Positions 25,045 to 33,758 of a DNA stretch of 64,000 nt are shown here, in pieces. The stretch lies in contig NZ_JACYFS010000001.1 in NCBI RefSeq assembly GCF_014837145.1, forward strand, positions 248,001-312,000, read 5' to 3'. Source of the stretch: Chryseobacterium caseinilyticum. Its GTDB lineage: Bacteria; Bacteroidota; Bacteroidia; Flavobacteriales; Weeksellaceae. Within the stretch, counting starts at the first letter, position 1. Every line of letters starts with the position of its first letter. The position numbers and the translations under genes are program-made. The notes below the pieces were generated by a model. That model ran no database searches, was not told where the DNA came from, and saw nothing but the letters and a program-made list of their open reading frames with translations.

Positions 25045-26457
25045 ATGAAGAACTTCAACGTCTTTAAATGCAGCTTTTGGTTTATATTGATCATTAGCCA
25101 GATTTCCCACGCTCAAATTGTGATAACGAATAAGGATTTTTCTTTCGGAACAACAGGTAGAATCGGCGCAGGATATTCTCCAAATGCAGATGGGAAAACC
25201 GGAAGACAGCTGAATCTTAATAATCAGGGTTCCCTCGGCGGAAGAATGGATCAGGGCGATTATGTAGATTTTTTACCAGCTTTTCATTTCACACCGCTTG
25301 TTAACGGCGACAGTGTAAAAACGACAAAGATTGATATGCAGGCCAGATTAAGCTTCTATTCCGGTGGAACTTTCCTTGGAAATGTAGATTCAAAATCAAA
25401 TCAGGGAATGATTATCGCCCTGCCGGAAGCTTTTGTGGAAGCCAGAAATATTATGGGAAGCGATTGGGATGTCTGGGCAGGTTCCCGTTGGCTGAGATAT
25501 GATGACGTGCATATTGCAGATTATTTTTATTTCGATGATCATTCGGCGACGGGGTGGGGCGTGAGACATAAAAATACCAGATTCTCGATGTTTTTTCCTG
25601 CAGTAATTGATACAGCAGCAAGTAATTCGACACCATATTCTTATACAAACGTCATTAGCGGAGGCAAAAATCTGATCTACAGACAACGCGAGGTTTTTGT
25701 TTTAGAACAAACAGTTCCATTCAGAAATGATGTTCATAAGCTGAAACTTCTTGCTGAATTTCATAGTTTAGAAAAGTCGGGTAAAAACTCGGTAGAGCAA
25801 TATAAATCCGATAATGGTTGGATATTGGGAGCGAAACTGAATACCCATTTAAAGACAAAAATTGCAGGTTCTTTTAATCAAATATCATTAAGATACGGAA
25901 GCGGAATTGCCAACGGCGGAGATAGCGGAAATACCCAGACCTGGCGGACTTATGGAGCTCCAGATGAAGTTAAGAAAACTTATAGAGGCGCATATTCTTT
26001 AACTGCTGTAGAACATATTTTGTTAAACTTTTCCAATAAATGGTCGGCCAATGCGTATGCAGTTTTTACGAGGAGTAAAGGCGGAGCAAATAGTGATAAT
26101 AAAGCCACAGATTATTATGAGCGTGAAATTTTCAATAAGAAATCTGAGTTTAATACTGGTGTCAGAGCAACCTATTATTTCAACAATTGGTTTCATATCC
26201 TTTCAGAATTGCATTTTGCATCAAGGAAAGACGGAAATCAGAATTTAGCGTCGATGACGAAATTGGTGCTGGCGCCAACCCTCGTTCCAACCGCGGAAAG
26301 AAGTGTCTGGGCAAGACCGCATATCCGTTTCATTGCAGAAGTTTCAAGGTATAATGATCAGGCAATGTACAGTCTTTATTCACCATTTTTGCAGCAATCT
26401 GGATCTAAAAGATTCGGAACTTACTTTGGAGTAAGAACAGAATGGTGGATTTTCTAA
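25045..26457 (+). CDS. LamB/ScrY-like carbohydrate porin
   Basis: A 470-residue outer-membrane protein with a signal peptide ending SHAQ near residue 25. It begins one base after the symporter stop. Alternating aromatic beta-strands and a final strand ending in phenylalanine (GTYFGVRTEWWIF) mark a barrel. The segment WAGSRWLRYDDVHIADYFYF near 144-163 resembles maltoporin strand and loop sequence. A passive sugar porin paired with an inner-membrane symporter fits uptake of a small sugar without a TonB receptor. Confidence 0.78.
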   Translation: MKNFNVFKCSFWFILIISQISHAQIVITNKDFSFGTTGRIGAGYSPNADGKTGRQLNLNNQGSLGGRMDQGDYVDFLPAFHFTPLVNGDSVKTTKIDMQARLSFYSGGTFLGNVDSKSNQGMIIALPEAFVEARNIMGSDWDVWAGSRWLRYDDVHIADYFYFDDHSATGWGVRHKNTRFSMFFPAVIDTAASNSTPYSYTNVISGGKNLIYRQREVFVLEQTVPFRNDVHKLKLLAEFHSLEKSGKNSVEQYKSDNGWILGAKLNTHLKTKIAGSFNQISLRYGSGIANGGDSGNTQTWRTYGAPDEVKKTYRGAYSLTAVEHILLNFSNKWSANAYAVFTRSKGGANSDNKATDYYEREIFNKKSEFNTGVRATYYFNNWFHILSELHFASRKDGNQNLASMTKLVLAPTLVPTAERSVWARPHIRFIAEVSRYNDQAMYSLYSPFLQQSGSKRFGTYFGVRTEWWIF

Positions 26458-26478
26458 TTAAAATTAAAATTAAAAAAA

Positions 26479-27318
26479 ATGAAAGTAAAATTTGGAGCGT
26501 CATTATTATCATGGATCACACCAAACTGGAATCCGGAAGCGGGAAAATATGCAATTGAAAAAACGGCAAAAGCAGGTTTTGATTTGATTGAAATTCTTTT
26601 ACCAACATCAATGGAATTTAATTCAAAAGAAGTAAAACAGCAGTTGGAGGATAATGACTTAGATGTTGTCTGCTCACTGAATCTTCCAAAAGAGGCGCAT
26701 ATTGCTTTTTATCCTGAAGTTGCAGAAAAATTAATAAAGCATGCAATCGATAAGACATCAGAACTGGAAACCGATTTTTTAGGTGGCGTTCTTCACGGCG
26801 GAATCGGCGTTTTTTCAGGAAATCCATTAACTGAAAATGAGGCTGAAATAATCGTTGAAGTCTGGAGCAAAGTTGCCGGTTATGCCAAAGAAAAAGGCGT
26901 TAGTATCGGAATCGAACCTATAAACCGTTATGAATCTTACGTTTGTAATACGGCTGAAAATGTTTTGGATTTAATCAAAAAGACGGATAAAGACAATCTG
27001 TTTCTTCATCTCGATACATTTCATATGAATATTGAGGAAAATAATTTTTATGATCCAATCATACTGGCCGGAAAAAAACTGAAACACGTTCACATTACAG
27101 AATCTCACCGCGGAATGTTGGGCGAAGGGACTATCAATTGGAACGAACTTTTCAAAGCCTTGAAAGAAATCGATTTTGAAGGAAATCTCGTGTTAGAAAA
27201 TTTCTCATCCTCAATTCCGGGAATGCAGCGGATGGTTTCGCTTTGGCAGAAATCGCCTTATGATGCGGAGGACCTTGCAGTCAAAAGTTTAGAGTTTTTA
27301 AAAAATAATTGTAATTGA
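26479..27318 (+). CDS. Sugar epimerase/isomerase, D-tagatose 3-epimerase-like TIM barrel
   Basis: A 279-residue AP-endonuclease-2-like TIM barrel. The four metal and catalytic positions of the ketose 3-epimerase group are visible: Glu in IGIEPINRYES, Asp and His in LHLDTFHMNIEE, His in KHVHITESHRG, and Glu in LVLENFSS near the C-terminus. Members interconvert ketoses at C3, for example psicose with fructose. It is the last gene of the LacI-controlled operon, where it would feed the fructokinase. The exact substrate is inferred; an inositol-type isomerase is the alternative. Confidence 0.8.
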   Translation: MKVKFGASLLSWITPNWNPEAGKYAIEKTAKAGFDLIEILLPTSMEFNSKEVKQQLEDNDLDVVCSLNLPKEAHIAFYPEVAEKLIKHAIDKTSELETDFLGGVLHGGIGVFSGNPLTENEAEIIVEVWSKVAGYAKEKGVSIGIEPINRYESYVCNTAENVLDLIKKTDKDNLFLHLDTFHMNIEENNFYDPIILAGKKLKHVHITESHRGMLGEGTINWNELFKALKEIDFEGNLVLENFSSSIPGMQRMVSLWQKSPYDAEDLAVKSLEFLKNNCN

Positions 27319-27450
27319 TGCATTCTAAAAAACCATCAACAATTGAGCACTTCTGGTATGAAGCTTATTATTTTGATTTTATAATTTCAGAGTATTTCGT
27401 TTATTAAAAATTCTAATTTAATGATTTTGAAGAAATTCAATTAAGAAATG

Positions 27451-27464
27451 TTTACTATTTGTAA
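27451..27464. promoter_or_regulatory. Candidate XRE-cupin operator before its own gene
   Basis: TTTACTATTTGTAA contains TTTAC-N5-GTAA. Its reverse complement, TTACAAATAGTAAA, occurs exactly at 28147-28160. One site precedes the regulator and one precedes the TonB receptor, so it is the best candidate for the binding site of the regulator at 27533. Confidence 0.6.
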
Positions 27465-27532
27465 TATTTATTTACATAGTCATTCTGTTAATTGTTATTT
27501 TTACACTCAATTAAATTGATCAGAGATTAAAA

Positions 27533-28108
27533 ATGAGTGATTTTTTAATAGGTATAGGTAAGAGATTAAAGGATATCAGGAAGAAAAACAATCTTACCAT
27601 TAACGATCTTGCTACCAGAGCAAGTGTCAGTAATGGTTTGGTTTCCAGAATTGAGAATGGGAGGACGATTCCTTCATTGCCTGTGTTACTGGAATTAATA
27701 CAGTCTTTGGATATTGATGCCAGTTATTTTTTTGAAGGCGTTGAAAAAAAGTCCAATGCAAAATTTATTTTTGTTCCGAAGGAAAATCAGCAGGTCATTG
27801 AAAAAGAAGTGGAAGCTGAAGGTTTTAAGTACATGCATATTTTCAGCAAAAGCCTACACTCATTAGGATTTGAAGCAGTTTTATTAACCTTGAAACCTAA
27901 TTCAAAAAGAGATAAAGTAATTACCGACGCCTGGGAATTTAAATACATTTTAAAAGGAAAAGTAAAGTACATCATTGACAATGAGGAAATTGAACTTCAG
28001 GAGGGTGACTCACTGTATTTCAACGGTAAATTACCACACGTTCCGGTCAGTATTTCCGACGAAGATTGTGTGATGTTGGTGCTGTACTTTTATTCTGATA
28101 AGAACTAA
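27533..28108 (+). CDS. XRE-family regulator with C-terminal cupin sensor domain
   Basis: A 191-residue protein. The N-terminal helix-turn-helix spans about residues 8-62 (GKRLKDIRKKNNLTINDLATRASVSNGLVSRIENGRTIPS). A cupin domain at about 110-188 (LKPNSKRDKVITDAWEFKYILKGKVKYII, EGDSLYFNGKLPHVPVS) should bind a small ligand. This architecture (PuuR/HipB type) often controls neighbouring catabolic genes. A repeated inverted motif flanks the gene at 27451 and 28147, which suggests it controls itself and the TonB receptor operon starting at 28447. The ligand may be the transported phosphonate or an intermediate; this is an inference. Confidence 0.87.
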   Translation: MSDFLIGIGKRLKDIRKKNNLTINDLATRASVSNGLVSRIENGRTIPSLPVLLELIQSLDIDASYFFEGVEKKSNAKFIFVPKENQQVIEKEVEAEGFKYMHIFSKSLHSLGFEAVLLTLKPNSKRDKVITDAWEFKYILKGKVKYIIDNEEIELQEGDSLYFNGKLPHVPVSISDEDCVMLVLYFYSDKN

Positions 28109-28146
28109 AAAAATCATCGAAATCTCACACTTCGGTTAGGAAAAGT

Positions 28147-28160
28147 TTACAAATAGTAAA
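28147..28160. promoter_or_regulatory. Candidate XRE-cupin operator before the phosphonate operon
   Basis: TTACAAATAGTAAA, within TTTAC-AAATA-GTAAA, is the exact reverse complement of the site at 27451. It lies 38 bases after the regulator stop and 287 before the TonB receptor. The distance to the receptor start is large, so promoter position should be mapped. Confidence 0.55.
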
Positions 28161-28220
28161 ATTAAACAGTTTGAATATTTAAATCTGTTAATCTAAATTC
28201 CATTCTGTAATATCATAAGA

Positions 28221-28250
28221 AATGAACTGTCCCTTGGCAGTTCATTTTGC
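28221..28250 (+). terminator. Hairpin after XRE-cupin gene
   Basis: AATGAACTG and CAGTTCATT form a perfect 9-bp stem around an 8-base loop, followed by TTT. The rest of the 28109-28446 gap holds the operator above and the TonB receptor promoter region; no gene is seen there. Confidence 0.6.
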
Positions 28251-28446
28251 ATTTAAGCAATTAATGCTTTGTTCATCAGTGTTTTACATTCTTTTCAGAT
28301 GGTATTTGAGAAAGAAATATAATTACAATTCTGTAAGATTGAGTTAACAATCATCCGACATTTATTAAATATAAATTAATATCTAAAATTTACATATATT
28401 AAAATTATTAAGTTGTTTTGCAGTAGAAATTTAATATATGTAAACA

Positions 28447-31269
28447 ATGGAAACAATTATAAAAAAATCTTTATTTCCTCTATTTGCCTGTTGTACGATA
28501 TTTGTCTCAGCACAAAAACAGATTGTCAGCGGAACAGTTTCAGACAGCAACCAGCCACTTCCCGGCGCAACAGTGAAGATAGCCGGCAGCTCAAAGGTGG
28601 TTATCACTGATGTTGACGGCAAATTTTCTGTGAATGATCTTCAGCCCGGCCATTACGATCTACAGTTTTCTTATTTGGGGTATGAGTCTCAAAATATGAC
28701 GATTGATTTACTGGCAGATCAGTCTCTTGATTTGGGAGTAATATCCATGTTTCAGAGACAGAAAAATATTGATGAAGTAGTCGTAACCGGATCTTTGAAA
28801 AACAGTGAAGCCCGTGCATTAAATATGCAGAAAAATGCTATTAATATTTCAAATGTCATCGCTTCAGACGGTATCGGAAAACTTCCGGACAGAAATGCTG
28901 CAGAAACCGTACAGAGAGTTCAGGGCGTTTCCATTGAGCGTGATCAGGGCGAAGGAAGATTTGTTTCTCTGAGAGGACTTCCGCCATTCTGGGCTTCCAC
29001 AACGATTAATGGAAACAGACTTCCGACAGCTGAAGAAGAAACCACTTCCAGAGCTACAGCATTTGACTTTTTCCCGACAGAACTGATTTCTTACGTACAT
29101 GTCAACAAATCTTTCACTCCCGATATGGAAGCAGACGGAATTGGCGGCGGCGTGAACTTCATCACCAAAACTCCTCCCATGAAAACCGAGTTCAGAGGAA
29201 CTTTAGGAACCGGATACAATGCGAAGTCGGATAAAGGCGTTTACAATCTGGGATTGCTTTACGGAGGAAGAACAAAGGATAAAAAATTCGGATATCTTGT
29301 TAACTTTTCGCACTTTATCAGAAACTGGTCAACGGATAATTTTGAAGCCAGAAGAAGTGGTGACGAAGGGGTTTTCAGAATGGAACTCCGTGATTATAAT
29401 GGGGTAAGAAAAACTACCGGTGCAAACGCCGCATTAGAATATGTGCTATCGCCAAAAAGCACCTTGTATATAAAAGGAATGTACGGAACTCTTTCTGACG
29501 ATGAAACACATTACAAACACAGAGTGCGATTCGATAAATTCAGTGCGAACAATACGGCGAGAGTTGAACTCCAGAATATTCACAATTTGCTGATTACAGA
29601 ACTCACTTCAGTTTCTTTAGGCGGAGTTCATCAGTTCAATAAAAGTAAAATTGACTGGGATCTTTCGTATTACAACAACCTTTTCAAATATGGAAATGTT
29701 CCCGACAAGCAGAATAATTCCTATTATGTCATCAAATATACTCAAAACGGTGTAGGTATTAATCCGAATTATATTTCAGATAAAGGAAATGGTCCCAGAG
29801 CTTACTGGAAGGCAGATGGCGGAAAGTTAGATTTAAAGGATCCTGATGCATTATTTGGTTTTTACAGTGATCCGAACTTTAAAATGGATGCCGGACAAAT
29901 GAGATTCACCGATTTGGAATTCTACAAAGTCTACGTACAGGAAAAAGATAAAATCGTTGCAGGTTTCAATCATGAAATCACAGCCTCTGATAAATTAACT
30001 TTAAAATACGGATTAAAATACCGAGATAAAGAACGCAACGCACGCTTTTCTGATATTTTCTACAATTGGTCAAACGGAACGGCTCCGCTGTTAGCAGATT
30101 TTGGTCAGCATATCACCACTCAACCTGGAGGTGCGAATTATCTGAGTGAGATAAATACGAATATTGGAAACACTTTCGGTCCGGTACTTTCCACTGGAGG
30201 AATGGATCAGTTCTGGTTTCAGAATCAGGGAAATTTAACCATCAACAAAACCGATTCTGAAGCACTGGAATACAACAAAGCGTTGGGAAGAAATTTCGAC
30301 GTTTTTGAAAAACATGCGGATGCCTACGGAATGGGAACCTACAAAATCAATGACAGAATAACCATTTTGGGCGGTTTGAGATTATCCAACACGCACACCA
30401 AAGTAAAAGGTTATAATGTTATTGAAGATGTTTTAACACCTGTGGAAAATACCAAAAACTATCTTGCGGTGTTACCGATGCTGCATTTGAAATACATGAT
30501 CAACGACAAAACCAATCTGCGATTTGCTGCCACCCGTACGTTCTCAAGACCAAATTTTGGTGATTTAACTCCTGGCGGAACTTACATTGAAGCGGACAAT
30601 GAGTTTAAAGGCGGAAATCCAAACCTCAACCCGACATATTCTGTCAACCTTGATTTAATGGGTGAGTATTATTTCTCCAATGTCGGGATTTTGAGTGGTG
30701 GTATTTTCTATAAATCGATCACAGACCCAATTTTTCAGGATTCTTTTATCGGAAATTATAATGGAATCAATGGCGTACAGTTCAGTGCTCCCAACAACGG
30801 AAAAGCAGCATGGCTCGGCGGAATCGAACTGGGAATCAACAGAAGATTCGACTTTCTTCCAGGCTTCCTGCAGTATTTCGGAACGCAGCTGAATGCAACC
30901 TTCATGACTTCTGAAATGGAAAAACCAAGTGGCAGAATGGTAAAACTTCCTTATCAGGCGAAAGAACTTTACAATATCCAGCTGTTCTTCGAGAAAAAAG
31001 GGTTCAATGCAAGACTGGCTTACAACCACAAAGGGAAGTTTGCAGTGGAGTATGCTGAAGAGGATCTTTACGATTCCTACTACGGAAAATACAGCAATCT
31101 TGACTTTGGAACCTCTTACCAAATCAATAAGCACATCACGGTTTTTGCTGATGTCAACAATATTCTGAACAAACCTTTGATCTACCATTTCGGAAAAGAT
31201 GAGCAAAGACCGGAGCAGGTAGAATATTACGGTGTGCGAGGAAATATCGGAGTCAAACTTAATTTCTAG
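28447..31269 (+). CDS. TonB-dependent outer-membrane receptor
   Basis: A 940-residue receptor with signal peptide (IFVSAQ). A carboxypeptidase-regulatory-like beta-sandwich domain (about 25-110: QIVSGTVSDSNQPLPGATVKI) precedes the plug (about 120-240: DRNAAETVQRVQGVSIERDQGEGRFV, VNFITKTPP). The barrel ends GNIGVKLNF. It lacks a SusD partner and a KPNVTG-type SusC pattern, and resembles the TonB receptors used for small molecules or peptides. It starts an uninterrupted run with the DUF5690 transporter 3 bases downstream, then an FAD oxidoreductase and a HAD phosphonatase-like enzyme, so it probably imports the phosphonate those enzymes use. Confidence 0.88.
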   Translation: METIIKKSLFPLFACCTIFVSAQKQIVSGTVSDSNQPLPGATVKIAGSSKVVITDVDGKFSVNDLQPGHYDLQFSYLGYESQNMTIDLLADQSLDLGVISMFQRQKNIDEVVVTGSLKNSEARALNMQKNAINISNVIASDGIGKLPDRNAAETVQRVQGVSIERDQGEGRFVSLRGLPPFWASTTINGNRLPTAEEETTSRATAFDFFPTELISYVHVNKSFTPDMEADGIGGGVNFITKTPPMKTEFRGTLGTGYNAKSDKGVYNLGLLYGGRTKDKKFGYLVNFSHFIRNWSTDNFEARRSGDEGVFRMELRDYNGVRKTTGANAALEYVLSPKSTLYIKGMYGTLSDDETHYKHRVRFDKFSANNTARVELQNIHNLLITELTSVSLGGVHQFNKSKIDWDLSYYNNLFKYGNVPDKQNNSYYVIKYTQNGVGINPNYISDKGNGPRAYWKADGGKLDLKDPDALFGFYSDPNFKMDAGQMRFTDLEFYKVYVQEKDKIVAGFNHEITASDKLTLKYGLKYRDKERNARFSDIFYNWSNGTAPLLADFGQHITTQPGGANYLSEINTNIGNTFGPVLSTGGMDQFWFQNQGNLTINKTDSEALEYNKALGRNFDVFEKHADAYGMGTYKINDRITILGGLRLSNTHTKVKGYNVIEDVLTPVENTKNYLAVLPMLHLKYMINDKTNLRFAATRTFSRPNFGDLTPGGTYIEADNEFKGGNPNLNPTYSVNLDLMGEYYFSNVGILSGGIFYKSITDPIFQDSFIGNYNGINGVQFSAPNNGKAAWLGGIELGINRRFDFLPGFLQYFGTQLNATFMTSEMEKPSGRMVKLPYQAKELYNIQLFFEKKGFNARLAYNHKGKFAVEYAEEDLYDSYYGKYSNLDFGTSYQINKHITVFADVNNILNKPLIYHFGKDEQRPEQVEYYGVRGNIGVKLNF

Positions 31270-31272
31270 ACC

Positions 31273-32589
31273 ATGATGACCTCTCCATCAAAAAACAACA
31301 CAGTGAGTGTAACTCTGAAAGCGGCCATCGCTGCTTTCGGGGTCTACTTCTGCATGTATGCTTTCAGAAAACCTTTTGCGGTGGCCTCTTTCAGCAATCT
31401 GGAATTCTTTGGTTTTGATTATAAAATTTTAATCATCATTGCACAGGCAGTAGGATATTTTATTTCAAAATTTATCGGGATTAAATTTATTTCTGAATTG
31501 AAGCCTCAGAAAAGAATCCTTTTCCTTTTGGTTTTCATAGGAATTGCTGAGCTTGCATTGTTGGGATTTGCAGTCGTTCCTGCACCCTACAATATTCTGT
31601 TCATGTTCATCAACGGAATTCCTCTGGGAATGATCTGGGGAATCGTTTTTTCCTACATTGAAGGAAGAAAAACCACAGAAATTATCGGTTTGTTTCTCTG
31701 TTCAAGCTTTGTGGTTTCTTCAGGTGTGGTAAAATCTGCCGGGAAATTTTTAATGGACAGCTTAGGGATTACAGAATTCTGGATGCCGTTTGCCACAGGC
31801 TTACTCTTCATCATTCCTTTGATTATTTTTGCAGTTCTGCTAAATAAAATTCCGGCACCGGATGCAGAAGATATTGCCTTAAAAAAAGAAAGAAAACCTT
31901 TGAGCGAAGAGGAAAGAAGTTCGTTGGTAAAGAAATTTTTCCTTCCGTTGGTCAGCATTACTGTTCTTTACATCTGTCTGACAGTTTTAAGGGATTTCCG
32001 TGATAATTTCAGCCGGGAGATCTGGGATGAAATGAGCGGCACTGCAGACAGTTCGGTTTTCACACTCACTGAAATTCCTATTTCCATTATGGTTTTACTG
32101 ATCCTTGGATTGATGGTAAAAGTTAAAAACAACAGAAAAGCATTTGCTTACTATCATTACATTCTTTTTGGCGGAATTATTTTAGTGGCGTTTTCCACGA
32201 TTTTATTTCAGGGCAACATTATTTCACCATTTTTATGGATGACGGCATCGGGTTTCGGGATGTATCTCTGTTATATTCCATTTAACGGAATTTATTTCGA
32301 CCGGATGATTGCTGCTTTTAAAATTAAAGGAAATGTAGGATTTTTCATCTATTTCGTCGATGCCTTCGGATATTTAGGAAGTGTTTCAGTACTCTTTCTC
32401 AAAAACTTAGGTTCACAGGACCGCTCTTGGCTTCAGTTTTACATTCATCTTAATTATATCATCGCTGCGGTTGTTCTCATTTTTTCGGTGATTGCTTTTT
32501 TGGCTTTTCAAAAGAAATCAGGATCAAAATCCGGTGCAGACAACGGAGAATCATCACAGCCGATTCGTTTCGATGCTTTTAAAATTTAA
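31273..32589 (+). CDS. DUF5690-family MFS-like membrane transporter
   Basis: A 438-residue polytopic protein with about 12 transmembrane segments. The TM1 region AAFGVYFCMYAFRKPFAVA recalls the organophosphate:phosphate antiporter (GlpT/UhpT) pattern YxxRxxxxxA, and the overall sequence matches what I recognise as DUF5690. Functions in this family are not established. Lying between a TonB receptor and two predicted phosphonate-degrading enzymes, it is a good candidate for the inner-membrane importer of an organophosphonate. The assignment rests on context and on resemblance to phosphate-ester antiporters, not on known biochemistry. Confidence 0.78.
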   Translation: MMTSPSKNNTVSVTLKAAIAAFGVYFCMYAFRKPFAVASFSNLEFFGFDYKILIIIAQAVGYFISKFIGIKFISELKPQKRILFLLVFIGIAELALLGFAVVPAPYNILFMFINGIPLGMIWGIVFSYIEGRKTTEIIGLFLCSSFVVSSGVVKSAGKFLMDSLGITEFWMPFATGLLFIIPLIIFAVLLNKIPAPDAEDIALKKERKPLSEEERSSLVKKFFLPLVSITVLYICLTVLRDFRDNFSREIWDEMSGTADSSVFTLTEIPISIMVLLILGLMVKVKNNRKAFAYYHYILFGGIILVAFSTILFQGNIISPFLWMTASGFGMYLCYIPFNGIYFDRMIAAFKIKGNVGFFIYFVDAFGYLGSVSVLFLKNLGSQDRSWLQFYIHLNYIIAAVVLIFSVIAFLAFQKKSGSKSGADNGESSQPIRFDAFKI

Positions 32590-32598
32590 AAAATAAAT

Positions 32599-33753
32599 AT
32601 GAATACTCAATATGATCTTATCGTTGTGGGTGGTGGAATTTTAGGAACATTCCACGCATACCACGCATTACAGAAAAACCTCAAAGTAGCCATTCTGGAA
32701 AGAAACTCTGTTCCCCAGGGCGCAACCGTAAGAAATTTCGGACAGGTCGTTCCATCAGGAATGGACATTAAATGGCAGAATTTCGGAAAGGAAAGTTTAA
32801 AGATTTATAAAGATCTGCAGTCTGAGACTGATCTTACCGTAAGACAGAACGGCTCAGTCTATATCGCCTCCAACGATGAAGAACTTCAGCTGATCGAAGA
32901 ACTGGCTCAGATTAACAAAAACAATGATTACGAGTCGGTCATTCTTTCTAAAAGTGAATGTATTCAAAAGTTTGACGGCCTGAGATCTGATTACTGCAAG
33001 GGTGGACTGTTTTTCCCCCAGGAAGTCTCAGTAGATTCGAGTGAGATGATTGTTAAGCTTCATCAATACCTGAAAAGTAAGGAAGGTCTTGATATTTTCT
33101 ACAACACAACGGTGGTAGAGGCTAATGAAAATAATTTGCAGTGTATTGCCATAACTGCTGATGGAAAGAAAATCAATTCTTCAAAGATCATCATCTGTGG
33201 CGGACACGAGTTTAAGACTTTGTATCCCGAAGTTTTTAATGAAAGTGATCTGGAAGTCAGCAAACTACAGATGCTTCAGACCAAACCGCAGGGGATTTAT
33301 TCACTGCCTGGAAATATTCTGACCGGACTTTCCATCAGAAGATACGAGTCTTTCAGTGAATGTGCATCTTTTAAATCCATCAAAGAAAGAGAGGACAAAA
33401 ATTCTTTCGAGAAGAAATTCGGGATTCATATCTTATTTAAACAGGCTTTGGATGGTTCCGTAATCATCGGTGACTCTCACGAATATGCAGACGCCAAAAA
33501 TGCTGATGATCTTGGTTACGATCTGAATATGGACATTGACGAATTTATGATCCGCGAAGCCAAAAAGATCATCGATCTGCCCACCTACGAAATTCAGAGA
33601 AGATGGTTCGGGATTTATTCTCAGTGCAAAACCAAAGATATTTTCGAGCATAGTGTTTCGCCCAACATTCATATCGTGACGGGCATTGGAGGCAAAGGAA
33701 TGACCGGAAGCGGTGGTTATTCAAAATTTAATATCAATACAATTTTTTCTTAA
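32599..33753 (+). CDS. FAD-dependent oxidoreductase, phosphonate-associated (TIGR03364-like)
   Basis: A 384-residue DAO-type flavoprotein. The dinucleotide-binding motif is VVGGGILGTFHAYHAL (residues 9-24), then the acidic end of beta-2 in ILERN, and a C-terminal FAD contact GIGGKGMTGSGGYSKF. It fits the subfamily described in TIGRFAM as TIGR03364, noted for synteny with phosphonatase-like HAD enzymes and proposed to deaminate an aminophosphonate oxidatively. Here it lies 5 bases before just such an enzyme. The probable reaction is amine oxidation of 2-aminoethylphosphonate, an N-methyl or a hydroxy derivative, giving phosphonoacetaldehyde or a related aldehyde. Which one is not readable. Confidence 0.82.
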   Translation: MNTQYDLIVVGGGILGTFHAYHALQKNLKVAILERNSVPQGATVRNFGQVVPSGMDIKWQNFGKESLKIYKDLQSETDLTVRQNGSVYIASNDEELQLIEELAQINKNNDYESVILSKSECIQKFDGLRSDYCKGGLFFPQEVSVDSSEMIVKLHQYLKSKEGLDIFYNTTVVEANENNLQCIAITADGKKINSSKIIICGGHEFKTLYPEVFNESDLEVSKLQMLQTKPQGIYSLPGNILTGLSIRRYESFSECASFKSIKEREDKNSFEKKFGIHILFKQALDGSVIIGDSHEYADAKNADDLGYDLNMDIDEFMIREAKKIIDLPTYEIQRRWFGIYSQCKTKDIFEHSVSPNIHIVTGIGGKGMTGSGGYSKFNINTIFS

Positions 33754-33758
33754 AACAA

